12,004 bases of DNA from Candidatus Collierbacteria bacterium CG_4_9_14_3_um_filter_43_16 (lineage in GTDB: Bacteria > Patescibacteriota > Microgenomatia > UBA1400 > MFAQ01): assembly GCA_002789895.1 (NCBI GenBank), contig PFUC01000035.1, forward strand, positions 1 to 12,004, read 5' to 3'. Shown one piece after another: positions 6,172 through 11,350 of the stretch. How positions within the stretch are numbered: the first letter of the stretch is position 1; every line of letters begins with the position of its first letter. The position numbers were made by a program, and so were the translations under genes. The notes under the pieces were generated by a model. It ran no database searches. It worked only from the letters and a program-made list of their open reading frames with translations, and had not been told where the DNA came from.

Positions 6172-6987
6172 TCACTCCACCGTCTTTCTCTTAAATATCA
6201 ACGAGTACGGCGTTTTCGCCGTCAATCTGTACCCTTTCTCCATCAAAAATTCCCCCACCCCGAATCCCTCCCGTTTCCCTCGTAGTCGTCTCATCCATTT
6301 ATCCAAATCAAACGCCAGATCCTCGCAGATAACCATCTTAGGTCGGTATTTTTTCCAGTCATTCGACTTCAGTACCTCCAAGTCCATCCCCTCCACGTCC
6401 ACCGACAGTAGATCTATTTTTTGTCCCTTAGGTAAGTACTTCTCAAGTATCTTTTCCAAAGGCAGTACAGCCACCGTTCTCTTCCCAATTAGTTTCCTTC
6501 CTACTTCCTGATTCTTCCTGGCCTGCTCCGCAGAAAAAGTATTAGCCGCCCCATCCTCAAACATGTAGTACTCCATTTCTGTCACCTTAGACGCTTTCTC
6601 GTTTGTCATTGCGAGTTTCGGTACTCCGAACCGTGGCAATCTCACTCCATCCACATCCCCCACTCCCACATTCACAAACACATCTCTTGGTCTAGCTTTC
6701 CTATATAGCTCCTCCATCCGAGGATTCGGATCTACACAGATCCCTCTCCATCCCTTTTTATAAAACAAATAAGTATTCGAAAATAGCTTTGGGTGATACG
6801 CCCCAATGTCCACATAAAACCCCTTACTTTCTGTCTGTCTTGATTTCTTGATTCCTTGAGTTCTGGAGTTCTTTATTTCGAGCCACGAAATAATATCCTC
6901 CCCGCCCTGGGCATACGACCGCTTCCCAAACAGGTCGTAGAGCGGAGACAAATATATCCGGCTTTTTATTCGATCAATATACTTCAT
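6172..6987 (-). CDS. FkbM-family SAM-dependent methyltransferase with two repeat-derived insertions
   Basis: FkbM-family enzymes transfer a methyl group from S-adenosylmethionine, often to sugar hydroxyls of glycans; the acceptor here is unknown. Numbered from ATG 6987 (271 residues): family N-terminus YAQGGEDIISWL (25-36), SAM-binding motif GFYVDIGAYHP (56-66), ICVDPNP (83-89), the ANTFS motif, and the late motif LLSVDVEGMDLEVL. Two insertions break the usual spacing: NSRTQGIKKSR (40-50) from an octamer repeat, and RLPRFGVPKLAMTN (116-129) from a REP-like palindrome. ATG 6987 is preferred over 7026 because MKYIDRIKSR is a normal family start with a weak GGAAA upstream, while 7026 has no ribosome binding site. 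It overlaps the upstream toxin gene by 14 bp, suggesting co-translation. Confidence 0.88.
   Translation of the reverse strand: MKYIDRIKSRIYLSPLYDLFGKRSYAQGGEDIISWLEIKNSRTQGIKKSRQTESKGFYVDIGAYHPKLFSNTYLFYKKGWRGICVDPNPRMEELYRKARPRDVFVNVGVGDVDGVRLPRFGVPKLAMTNEKASKVTEMEYYMFEDGAANTFSAEQARKNQEVGRKLIGKRTVAVLPLEKILEKYLPKGQKIDLLSVDVEGMDLEVLKSNDWKKYRPKMVICEDLAFDLDKWMRRLRGKREGFGVGEFLMEKGYRLTAKTPYSLIFKRKTVE
6605..6643. repeat. REP-like palindrome copy inside the FkbM gene (GTCATTGCGAG family)
   Basis: It starts GTCATTGCGAGTTT and contains GTACTC, then CGAACC or ACCGAA, then GCAATC, closely matching the first half of the intergenic copy at 10882-10948. On the minus strand it encodes LPRFGVPKLAMT in frame. 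Confidence 0.8.
6840..6871. repeat. Four degenerate octamers (TTGAGTTC family) inside the FkbM gene
   Basis: TTGATTTC, TTGATTCC, TTGAGTTC and TGGAGTTC follow without gaps. On the minus strand they encode NSRTQGIKKS, between the WLE and GFYVDIG segments, which lie closer together in typical FkbM proteins. Confidence 0.7.
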
Positions 6988-7231
6988 CACGGTTTCCAAT
7001 ATGCAACAAATGAAGCTTATCTTCATCGACTGCGAACAATATTCGAATTTTCATATCTACAGAAACTGAGTATACCCCTAACGTGCTCAGCTTATGCAAC
7101 CTCAGAGAAGGATGCCTTAAATCAAACTGCAAAAAAGACAATGTTTTGTTTACTTTATCTTTATATTTGATATTTTTTCGACACAGTACACCATACTCTC
7201 TATCAAAACTTTTTGTAAAAAGAAGTCTCAC
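6974..7231 (-). CDS. RelE/ParE-superfamily toxin
   Basis: The 85-residue protein fits the small RelE/YafQ mRNA-interferase fold. It has an N-terminal FTKSFDREY, a helical segment, LRHPSLRLHKLSTLGVYSVSV (44-64), the Arg-containing strand KIRILFAV (66-73) and the C-terminal strand LLHIGNRDEVY (75-85). Family members cleave mRNA, often on the ribosome. The start is GTG at 7231, overlapping the antitoxin stop as GTGA, the usual arrangement for an antitoxin-toxin pair. The loop before YSVSV is shorter than in many relatives. The 3' end overlaps the FkbM gene by 14 bp, so the pair is transcribed with, and perhaps drives, a methyltransferase. Target and activity cannot be decided from sequence. Confidence 0.85.
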   Translation of the reverse strand: MRLLFTKSFDREYGVLCRKNIKYKDKVNKTLSFLQFDLRHPSLRLHKLSTLGVYSVSVDMKIRILFAVDEDKLHLLHIGNRDEVY

Positions 7232-7470
7232 TTCGCAATTCTATCTAAATATGCGTCCAACTCCTCCTTATTTTTTATCACGTTTGACAGCCCCATGGCC
7301 TCTTCGCGTTTGGCTTCCTCCAACATTGTTTTATACTTCCTCTCCAATATTGCTTGCCTAATGGCGGTTCTAGCCAAATCACTAAAAGAAGCATATTCAC
7401 CACTTGCGACCAGGGCATCGGCCGCTTCTTTCAACTTCTTTGGTAACGAGATATTTATTGTACTAATCAT
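7228..7470 (-). CDS. Ribbon-helix-helix antitoxin
   Basis: The 80-residue protein starts MISTINISLPKKLKEAADALVASGEYASFSDLARTAIRQAI, a standard ribbon-helix-helix (CopG/ParD-type) DNA-binding domain: the N-terminal strand TINISLP, then two helices. The charged C-terminal tail (about 48-80) should wrap the toxin. Such antitoxins neutralise the partner and repress their own promoter. ATG 7470 is preferred to the in-frame TTG at 7497 because the ribbon strand normally begins within the first few residues and a -10-like TATTAT ends 6 nt upstream. Its stop overlaps the GTG start of the toxin. The 86-bp divergent spacer to the DUF4012 gene would hold its operator. Confidence 0.87.
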   Translation of the reverse strand: MISTINISLPKKLKEAADALVASGEYASFSDLARTAIRQAILERKYKTMLEEAKREEAMGLSNVIKNKEELDAYLDRIAK

Positions 7471-7476
7471 GTATGA

Positions 7477-7485
7477 ATAATAGCA
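7477..7485 (-). promoter_or_regulatory. Candidate extended -10 promoter of the toxin-antitoxin-FkbM operon, leaderless
   Basis: Minus strand TGC-TATTAT ends exactly 6 nt before the antitoxin ATG at 7470. A weak -35 (TTGCAT) lies 17 nt upstream of the hexamer. Confidence 0.45.
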
Positions 7486-7542
7486 TAACTTATACAAGCA
7501 TGCAAGCTCATCCTTCTAATTTACCTCTTCTGAAATTTACAA

Positions 7543-7550
7543 TGTAAAAT
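7543..7550 (+). promoter_or_regulatory. Candidate -10 promoter of the DUF4012 gene, leaderless
   Basis: TG-TAAAAT ends 6 nt before the GTG start at 7557. The TG directly abuts the hexamer instead of leaving one base. The region also contains the small palindrome TTTACAATGTAAA (7537-7549). Confidence 0.4.
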
Positions 7551-7556
7551 AATTAA

Positions 7557-8945
7557 GTGAAGCGTTTTTGGTTATTTTTTCTCCCTATTATCCTCATTTC
7601 TTTATCAGTTTTTTACTTGAGTTTTCGAGTTCTTGAGTTTTTTAAGCCCTTTCTCCCCTTCACCAACTATCTCTTAGGTGTAAACAAACCCACTTCGTAT
7701 CTGATCTTATTGGGTAACGACACCGAAATGCGTGCCAACGGTGGCTTTGCCGGCTCCTACGCCAAGCTCACCCTCTCCACTAAACGTCTCGAGTTCTTGA
7801 ATCCTCGAGTTCTTGAGTTCTCTCCTAAAATCACGTTTCATGATATTTACGTCCCCAACGGTCAATTAGGTGGCCATGTCACTCCGCCGGAACCTATACA
7901 ACAAGCCTTCGGCCATGGTACCTGGGAGCTCGCCAATGCCGATTGGGAACCGGACTTCCCGACTTCCGCCACCAATATTCGCTGGTTTTTGGAAAAAGGC
8001 AAAGAAATCAACCCAGACATCCTGACTATCATTAACCTCTCCACCATCAAACAAGTATTGAACCTAGTTGGGTCCTTTTACGTCCCTGAATACTCAGCCC
8101 AGATCACTCCGGACAATCTCTATCTCTTCCTTCAAGGCAAGACCGAGGTGGGTTTTTTCCCTGGTTCCACCCAAAAGAGAGACACTCTCACTGCCGTCGG
8201 GCAGGCCCTCATTCGGAAGGCAAAAGGTCTTTCATTCATCAAAAAGATTAAGATCGCACAAATATTGTATACGGACATTATAAATCAAAATATCGTGGTG
8301 CATTCCACCAATCTCTCGTTTCAAACGCTCCTGGAACAAAAAAAGCTCGCAGGCGTTTTGTCTCCAGAGGCTTTTGATACTTATTCTTTAATCGAGACCA
8401 ATTTGGGGGCCAACAAGGCGAATCAATTCGTCACCCGCTCCACCACCCACACTATCACTCCCTCCTCCGGCATCCACCACGCCGTCACTGTCCGCTTCAC
8501 CAACTCCTCTCCGGAGGCCAATCCCAATCCCCCCATCCATTACGGAGGAAACTACATCACCTATCTCCGCTTCTATATTCCGCTGGAAGCTAAAAACATC
8601 ACCCTCACCCGCGATCCCATCTCCTTTCCACCCCTCCCAGATGCCTCTCCGTCCTCCGCACTAACAACTCCCAAGTACGGCCTGACCGAGATTGGTTTCT
8701 GGCACACCACACCTGCCGGAGGTGAAAGCACTCTTAACCTCTCCTACGACCTTCCTCTCCCTACCTGTAGTCTCCCCCCCAAACAGCCAGCATTCAATAA
8801 CCTCGCACCAACAACTAATAACTCCCCTTGTTCTTACTCCCTCGCCATCCTCAAACAGCACGGACTCATTTCTTCCCCCCAAAGCATCAATCTTTTCGGT
8901 CAGACGTTCACCACCGATCTTAGGCACAGCTTCCGTTTCCCCTAA
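7557..8945 (+). CDS. DUF4012-domain membrane-anchored protein
   Basis: The 462-residue protein has an N-terminal transmembrane helix (about 4-22) and then an extracellular part. The DUF4012 signature is clear: TSYLILLGNDTEMRANGGFAGSYAKLTL (46-73), DIYVPNGQLGGHVTPPEPI (96-114), ANADWEPDFPTSATNIRWFLEKG (126-148), DILTIINLSTIKQVLNLVG (154-172) and the KRDTLTAVG segment (207-215). The C-terminal half (about 300-460) is Pro/Ser/Thr-rich with beta-type sequence. DUF4012 is common in CPR and Gram-positive genomes; its biochemical role is not known, though a surface or envelope role is likely. The start is GTG 7557: TAA lies directly upstream in frame (7554-7556). No Shine-Dalgarno is present and a -10-like hexamer ends 6 nt before the start. 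Two octamer-repeat stretches encode LSFRVLEFF and RLEFLNPRVLEFS. Confidence 0.85.
   Translation: MKRFWLFFLPIILISLSVFYLSFRVLEFFKPFLPFTNYLLGVNKPTSYLILLGNDTEMRANGGFAGSYAKLTLSTKRLEFLNPRVLEFSPKITFHDIYVPNGQLGGHVTPPEPIQQAFGHGTWELANADWEPDFPTSATNIRWFLEKGKEINPDILTIINLSTIKQVLNLVGSFYVPEYSAQITPDNLYLFLQGKTEVGFFPGSTQKRDTLTAVGQALIRKAKGLSFIKKIKIAQILYTDIINQNIVVHSTNLSFQTLLEQKKLAGVLSPEAFDTYSLIETNLGANKANQFVTRSTTHTITPSSGIHHAVTVRFTNSSPEANPNPPIHYGGNYITYLRFYIPLEAKNITLTRDPISFPPLPDASPSSALTTPKYGLTEIGFWHTTPAGGESTLNLSYDLPLPTCSLPPKQPAFNNLAPTTNNSPCSYSLAILKQHGLISSPQSINLFGQTFTTDLRHSFRFP
7617..7640 (+). repeat. Three octamers (TTGAGTTC family) inside the DUF4012 gene, first site
   Basis: TTGAGTTT, TCGAGTTC and TTGAGTTT in tandem encode part of LSFRVLEFF just after the transmembrane helix. 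Confidence 0.6.
7789..7820 (+). repeat. Four octamers (TTGAGTTC family) inside the DUF4012 gene, second site
   Basis: TCGAGTTC, TTGAATCC, TCGAGTTC and TTGAGTTC in tandem encode residues 78-88 (LEFLNPRVLEF), between the GGFAGSY motif and the DIYVPNGQL motif. Confidence 0.75.
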
Positions 8946-9064
8946 CTACTGCCACCACCTGCGCTTTGGTCGCGGGAAACCATCAAAGTTGCACAAGTTC
9001 AATCCGAATGCTATTATAGGGCAGCAATTTCACGAACCTTAAAATACCCGTTAGAACCAAATAG

Positions 9065-9070
9065 TATAAT
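9065..9070 (+). promoter_or_regulatory. Candidate -10 (TATAAT) of the small orphan gene
   Basis: A perfect TATAAT consensus 50 nt before the ATG at 9121; a 5' leader of about 44 nt is expected. No convincing -35. The rest of the 8946-9120 spacer shows nothing recognisable. Confidence 0.4.
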
Positions 9071-9106
9071 AGGACAAGTAATTTTCCCGGATCTTTCAAA
9101 ACCCAA

Positions 9107-9112
9107 AAGGAG
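9107..9112 (+). promoter_or_regulatory. Strong Shine-Dalgarno (AAGGAG)
   Basis: AAGGAG lies 8 nt before the ATG at 9121, within AAAAGGAGA. It is the only full-strength ribosome binding site in the window, which supports the reality of the small gene that follows. Confidence 0.8.
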
Positions 9113-9120
9113 ATGCTTTA

Positions 9121-9405
9121 ATGACTGCACCAAAGACTCTATCAGGTACAGAAGTCGGATCCAAACTACCCCAGGAGTGGTTGATCAACGGCCTTTCCGC
9201 GAATAACCCCACCGGTAAGAGCGGAATCGTCGTCTACGGACCACCTCACGCCTATTTCCCACGCACCGCTTTCGCCTATGTCTACCGCTACGGCGACGAT
9301 CACATTGTCATCGAACGGCGGACTTGCTGTCAGCAGGACTTCGACCGGATTGTCGACGCGGTCAATGAATGCAATCATCTTGAACTTAAGGTTGAACTTC
9401 TTTAG
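9121..9405 (+). CDS. Small orphan protein, 94 aa, function unknown
   Basis: I do not recognise this protein. It is likely real because it has a perfect TATAAT, a strong ribosome binding site, an ATG start and a hairpin terminator 12 bp after its stop. No transmembrane helix or signal peptide is seen, so it is probably cytosolic. Residues 30-60 (PTGKSGIVVYGPPHAYFPRTAFAYVYRYGD) are aromatic and Gly/Pro-rich. A CC pair (68-69) and one further Cys lie in the C-terminal third, and the end QQDFDRIVDAVNECNHLELKVELL looks like a helix followed by a strand, as in a small alpha/beta fold. The PTGKSG sequence is not a P-loop, since it lacks the GxxxxGK[ST] spacing. Codon use is more even and less pyrimidine-rich than in the neighbouring plus-strand genes, which hints at a different history or high expression. 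Confidence 0.75.
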   Translation: MTAPKTLSGTEVGSKLPQEWLINGLSANNPTGKSGIVVYGPPHAYFPRTAFAYVYRYGDDHIVIERRTCCQQDFDRIVDAVNECNHLELKVELL

Positions 9406-9417
9406 GACACAAAACTA

Positions 9418-9445
9418 CCGCCCTCTTCCGAGGGCGGTTTTCCTT
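9418..9445 (+). terminator. Rho-independent terminator between convergent genes
   Basis: A perfect 8-bp GC-rich stem CCGCCCTC / GAGGGCGG (9418-9425 / 9430-9437) with a TTCC loop is followed by TTTTCCTT on the plus strand. It serves the small orphan gene. The minus-strand side reads TAGTTTTG after the stem, so it may also stop transcripts from rho, whose stop codon overlaps it at 9444-9446. Confidence 0.88.
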
Positions 9446-10775
9446 ACCCTCCGTCTTTTAGCGAAGCCAAAAACTCTTTGTTACTCTTAGTCCGAGCCAA
9501 TCTCCCAATAAGCACTTCAGTACGCTCATTGTCGCCGAGCATGTCGAGCATCCTGCGCATCAGAATAATGCTCTGGTACTCTATTGAGTCAAATAGCAAA
9601 TCGTCTCTGCGCGTGCCGGATCTCATCACATCAATTGCCGGGTATATTCTTCGTTCGGCTAAGCGTCGGTCCAAATGCAGCTCCATGTTTCCCGTCCCCT
9701 TAAACTCTTCGTAGACAAGGTCGTCCATCCTGCTTCCGGTATCGGTCAAAGCCGTACCGATAATAGTCAAACTTCCCCCACCCTCAATTTTGCGGGCAGC
9801 TCCAAAGAACTTCTTGGGTGGATACAGGGCGGCCGGGTCAAAGCCTCCGGACAGAGTTCTTCCCGATGTTGGAATCGCCAGGTTGTAGGCACGGGCTAAA
9901 CGAGTAATCGAGTCCAGTAAAATGACCACATCTTTCCCCATTTCCACCAGACGTTTGGCTCTTTCCAGAGCCATTTCGGCCACGCGAGTTTGTTCTTCGG
10001 CTTTTTCATCAAAGTTACTGGCCGCCGTTTCTCCAGACATAGTGCTATCTTTAGTTACGGCCAAAATATGTCTACTAATATCGGTGACTTCTTCCGGACG
10101 TTCTCCTACGAGCACGGCCATCAAATGTATTTCGGGGTAATTTGTGGCTATACCACTAGCAATTTCTTTTATGACTGTCGTCTTTCCTGCTTTGGGAGGA
10201 GACACAATCAGACCTCTCTGTCCCCTGCCAATAGGTGCACACAGATCAATCAGTCGTGTCGATAATATTTCTTTACCGGTTTCCAGTTTTAGCTTCTCAA
10301 ATGGATAGATTGGGGTGCCTTTTTCAAATCTAAAGCGGTCAAACATCTTGGCCGGTTCCTCACCATTCACTTTTGTCACTTGAATCATGGTCCAGTAAGG
10401 TTCGGTCTCCTTGGGTCTGCGGGCCAGTCCCGTCACCACATCTCCGGCTCTAAGCTTGGAAAGTCGACTGACCATCGAGGGAATCAAAACATCATCTTCA
10501 CCTGAGCGGAATCCATGACGAAGTATTCCCCGTCCATCGGTTCCGGTCATTTCCAAAATGCCACTGACTTCTTCTGTAATTACCGGTTCCTGAGCCGCTC
10601 TTTGGTATCCGGGCATTGGAGCAAATCTAGGTTGAAATGGCACTCTAGAGGCTAGTGGCGCACGCACAAAAGATCTCGGTGGCAAAGATGCAGTCTTCGG
10701 AGAAGGTGGCACTACATACGGCTTCTTTTCTTCGACTTTCGGCTGACTAACAAGGGTCTTGGCTTTTGTGGCCAT
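9444..10775 (-). CDS. rho: Transcription termination factor Rho
   Basis: Rho is a hexameric RNA helicase that ends transcription. Residues 1-65 are a basic, proline-rich, probably disordered tail in place of the usual N-terminal Rho-N domain. The OB/cold-shock domain follows at about 70-145 (SGILEMTGTDGRGILRHGF, DDVLIPSMVSRLSKLRAGD). The ATPase core has Walker A SPPKAGKTT, GERPEEVTDI, Walker B DVVILLDSITRLARAYN, the GGFDPAALYPPKKFFGAARKIEGGGSLTII segment, and EEFKGTGNMELHLDRRLAERR with PAIDVMRSGTRRDDLL. Oddities: the RNP-like motif usually written GFGFLR is GRGILR, lacking both aromatic residues; about nine residues are added before SNFDEKA; and Gly replaces Asp before ERPEEV. ATG 10775 has no Shine-Dalgarno; a TAGAAT about 75 nt upstream may be the promoter. 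Confidence 0.96.
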   Translation of the reverse strand: MATKAKTLVSQPKVEEKKPYVVPPSPKTASLPPRSFVRAPLASRVPFQPRFAPMPGYQRAAQEPVITEEVSGILEMTGTDGRGILRHGFRSGEDDVLIPSMVSRLSKLRAGDVVTGLARRPKETEPYWTMIQVTKVNGEEPAKMFDRFRFEKGTPIYPFEKLKLETGKEILSTRLIDLCAPIGRGQRGLIVSPPKAGKTTVIKEIASGIATNYPEIHLMAVLVGERPEEVTDISRHILAVTKDSTMSGETAASNFDEKAEEQTRVAEMALERAKRLVEMGKDVVILLDSITRLARAYNLAIPTSGRTLSGGFDPAALYPPKKFFGAARKIEGGGSLTIIGTALTDTGSRMDDLVYEEFKGTGNMELHLDRRLAERRIYPAIDVMRSGTRRDDLLFDSIEYQSIILMRRMLDMLGDNERTEVLIGRLARTKSNKEFLASLKDGG

Positions 10776-10786
10776 AAGGAAATAGT

Positions 10787-10794
10787 GGGGGGGG
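10787..10794 (+). repeat. Eight-G homopolymer upstream of rho
   Basis: G8 on the plus strand (C8 on the rho sense strand) lies in the 5' leader, 11 nt before the rho ATG. Such tracts are prone to slippage or to assembly error. Confidence 0.6.
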
Positions 10795-10847
10795 TAATTG
10801 ATTAAATTAAGTGAAACAAAAAAAGTGAAATCTTATCCAACAAACTA

Positions 10848-10853
10848 ATTCTA
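10848..10853 (-). promoter_or_regulatory. Candidate -10 (TAGAAT) of rho
   Basis: Minus strand TG-TAGAAT lies about 75 nt before the ATG at 10775, implying a leader of about 65 nt. The leader contains two TTTCACTT copies and the C8 tract. No clear -35. Confidence 0.35.
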
Positions 10854-10881
10854 CATCCTGAGTCTCCCCTGTCAACTCCCC

Positions 10882-10948
10882 GTCATTGCGAGTTTTGTAC
10901 TCAAACCGAAGCAATCCATCTGGATCGACACGCTTTGCTCGCGATGAC
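10882..10948. repeat. Intergenic REP-like palindrome (GTCATTGCGAG family)
   Basis: The 67-bp unit has near-perfect 11-bp ends, GTCATTGCGAG and CTCGCGATGAC (one mismatch), with GAAGCAATCCATC inside. A partial copy is translated inside the FkbM gene (6605-6643). Elements with these ends are dispersed in many bacterial genomes. Just upstream, 10863-10875 (TCTCCCCTGTCAA) matches the start of the sortase-embedded repeat. Confidence 0.85.
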
Positions 10949-11024
10949 AAAAATAATTAATTGTGACTGCGCTGTAATACCAAAAATAGATAAAATGCGT
11001 AGTCAAGCCTCCTGTCTCGGATAA

Positions 11025-11037
11025 ATACGTAACGTAT
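11025..11037. promoter_or_regulatory. Small perfect palindrome, possible operator
   Basis: ATACGT-A-ACGTAT has 6-bp arms around one base. It lies in the gene-free stretch between rho and the sortase. A regulator-binding role is only a possibility. Confidence 0.25.
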
Positions 11038-11085
11038 GTCCTCTGTATTTCGAGGATTTTTAGAATCGACGGAAAGGGGGTTAGC

Positions 11086-11187
11086 TTGACAATTAAGTCA
11101 ATCAAGGGTGAAACGCGTAAGGCTTTAGCCGCAGCGCCGGTTTTAAAGTGGCACTGCAAACCAAACCCATTTCACCTTTAATTGACT
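11086..11187. other. Candidate structured RNA or MITE with 18-bp closing inverted repeat
   Basis: Arms 11096-11113 and 11170-11187 (AGTCAATCAAGGGTGAAA against TTTCACCTTTAATTGACT) pair at 16 Watson-Crick positions plus one G-U. Inside are the hairpins GGC-TTTA-GCC (11121-11130) and GCAG-C-GCC / GGC-A-CTGC (11131-11157). An alternative stem GGTTT / AAACC (11139-11143 / 11158-11162) competes with the latter or crosses it. TTGAC at 11086-11090 can instead pair with GTCAA at 11097-11101, so the outer stem also has a competitor. Strand is undecided; a TAGAAT at 11061-11066 could start a plus-strand transcript. It matches no RNA class I know. Confidence 0.45.
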
Positions 11188-11294
11188 CAAGAATATATCA
11201 AACTAGTGGGTATTGTAACACCCGAAGCTACTCTTTGTCAAGTACACACTATAGGAATCACTTAATATATCAATCTATCAAACACAACCTCACC

Positions 11295-11338
11295 TTGAGT
11301 TCTTGAGTTCTTGAGTTCTTGAGTTCTTGAGTTCTTGA
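11295..11338 (+). repeat. Octamer tandem array TTGAGTTC x5 plus TTGA before the sortase gene
   Basis: Five perfect TTGAGTTC copies (11295-11334) end in TTGA, which runs into the sortase -10 element. Degenerate copies of the same octamer occur inside the DUF4012 and FkbM genes. Confidence 0.9.
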
Positions 11339-11344
11339 TAGAAT
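11336..11344 (+). promoter_or_regulatory. Candidate extended -10 promoter of the sortase gene, leaderless
   Basis: TGA-TAGAAT ends 6 nt before the ATG at 11351. The TGA of the extended element is contributed by the last, partial octamer, so array length changes would alter upstream promoter spacing. Confidence 0.5.
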
Positions 11345-11350
11345 GATTAT

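Noticed and set aside
6988..7026. Longer FkbM start at 7026 (13 extra residues)
   Set aside because: It has no ribosome binding site, would overlap the toxin by 53 bp, and adds residues not expected in the family.
7471..7497. Longer antitoxin start at TTG 7497
   Set aside because: It would put nine residues before the ribbon strand and run through the likely -10 element.
11102..11118. Sequence CAAGGGTGAAACGCG resembles the T-box core AGGGTGGNACCGCG
   Set aside because: The TGG that pairs with the tRNA 3' end is missing, no antiterminator/terminator pair follows, and the downstream gene is not an aminoacyl-tRNA synthetase or amino-acid gene.
10872..11159. Open frame on the minus strand containing LSTKLAMTGS
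   Set aside because: The frame is produced by the REP-like palindrome and the structured element; there is no ribosome binding site or protein-like composition.
11086..11187. Possible tmRNA, SRP RNA or cobalamin riboswitch
   Set aside because: No tag reading frame with stop, no acceptor-like ends, no SRP tetraloop domain and no conserved cobalamin core; only short chance similarities.
11295..11340. Tandem array that might suggest CRISPR
   Set aside because: Units are 8 bp with no spacers; it is a simple tandem repeat.
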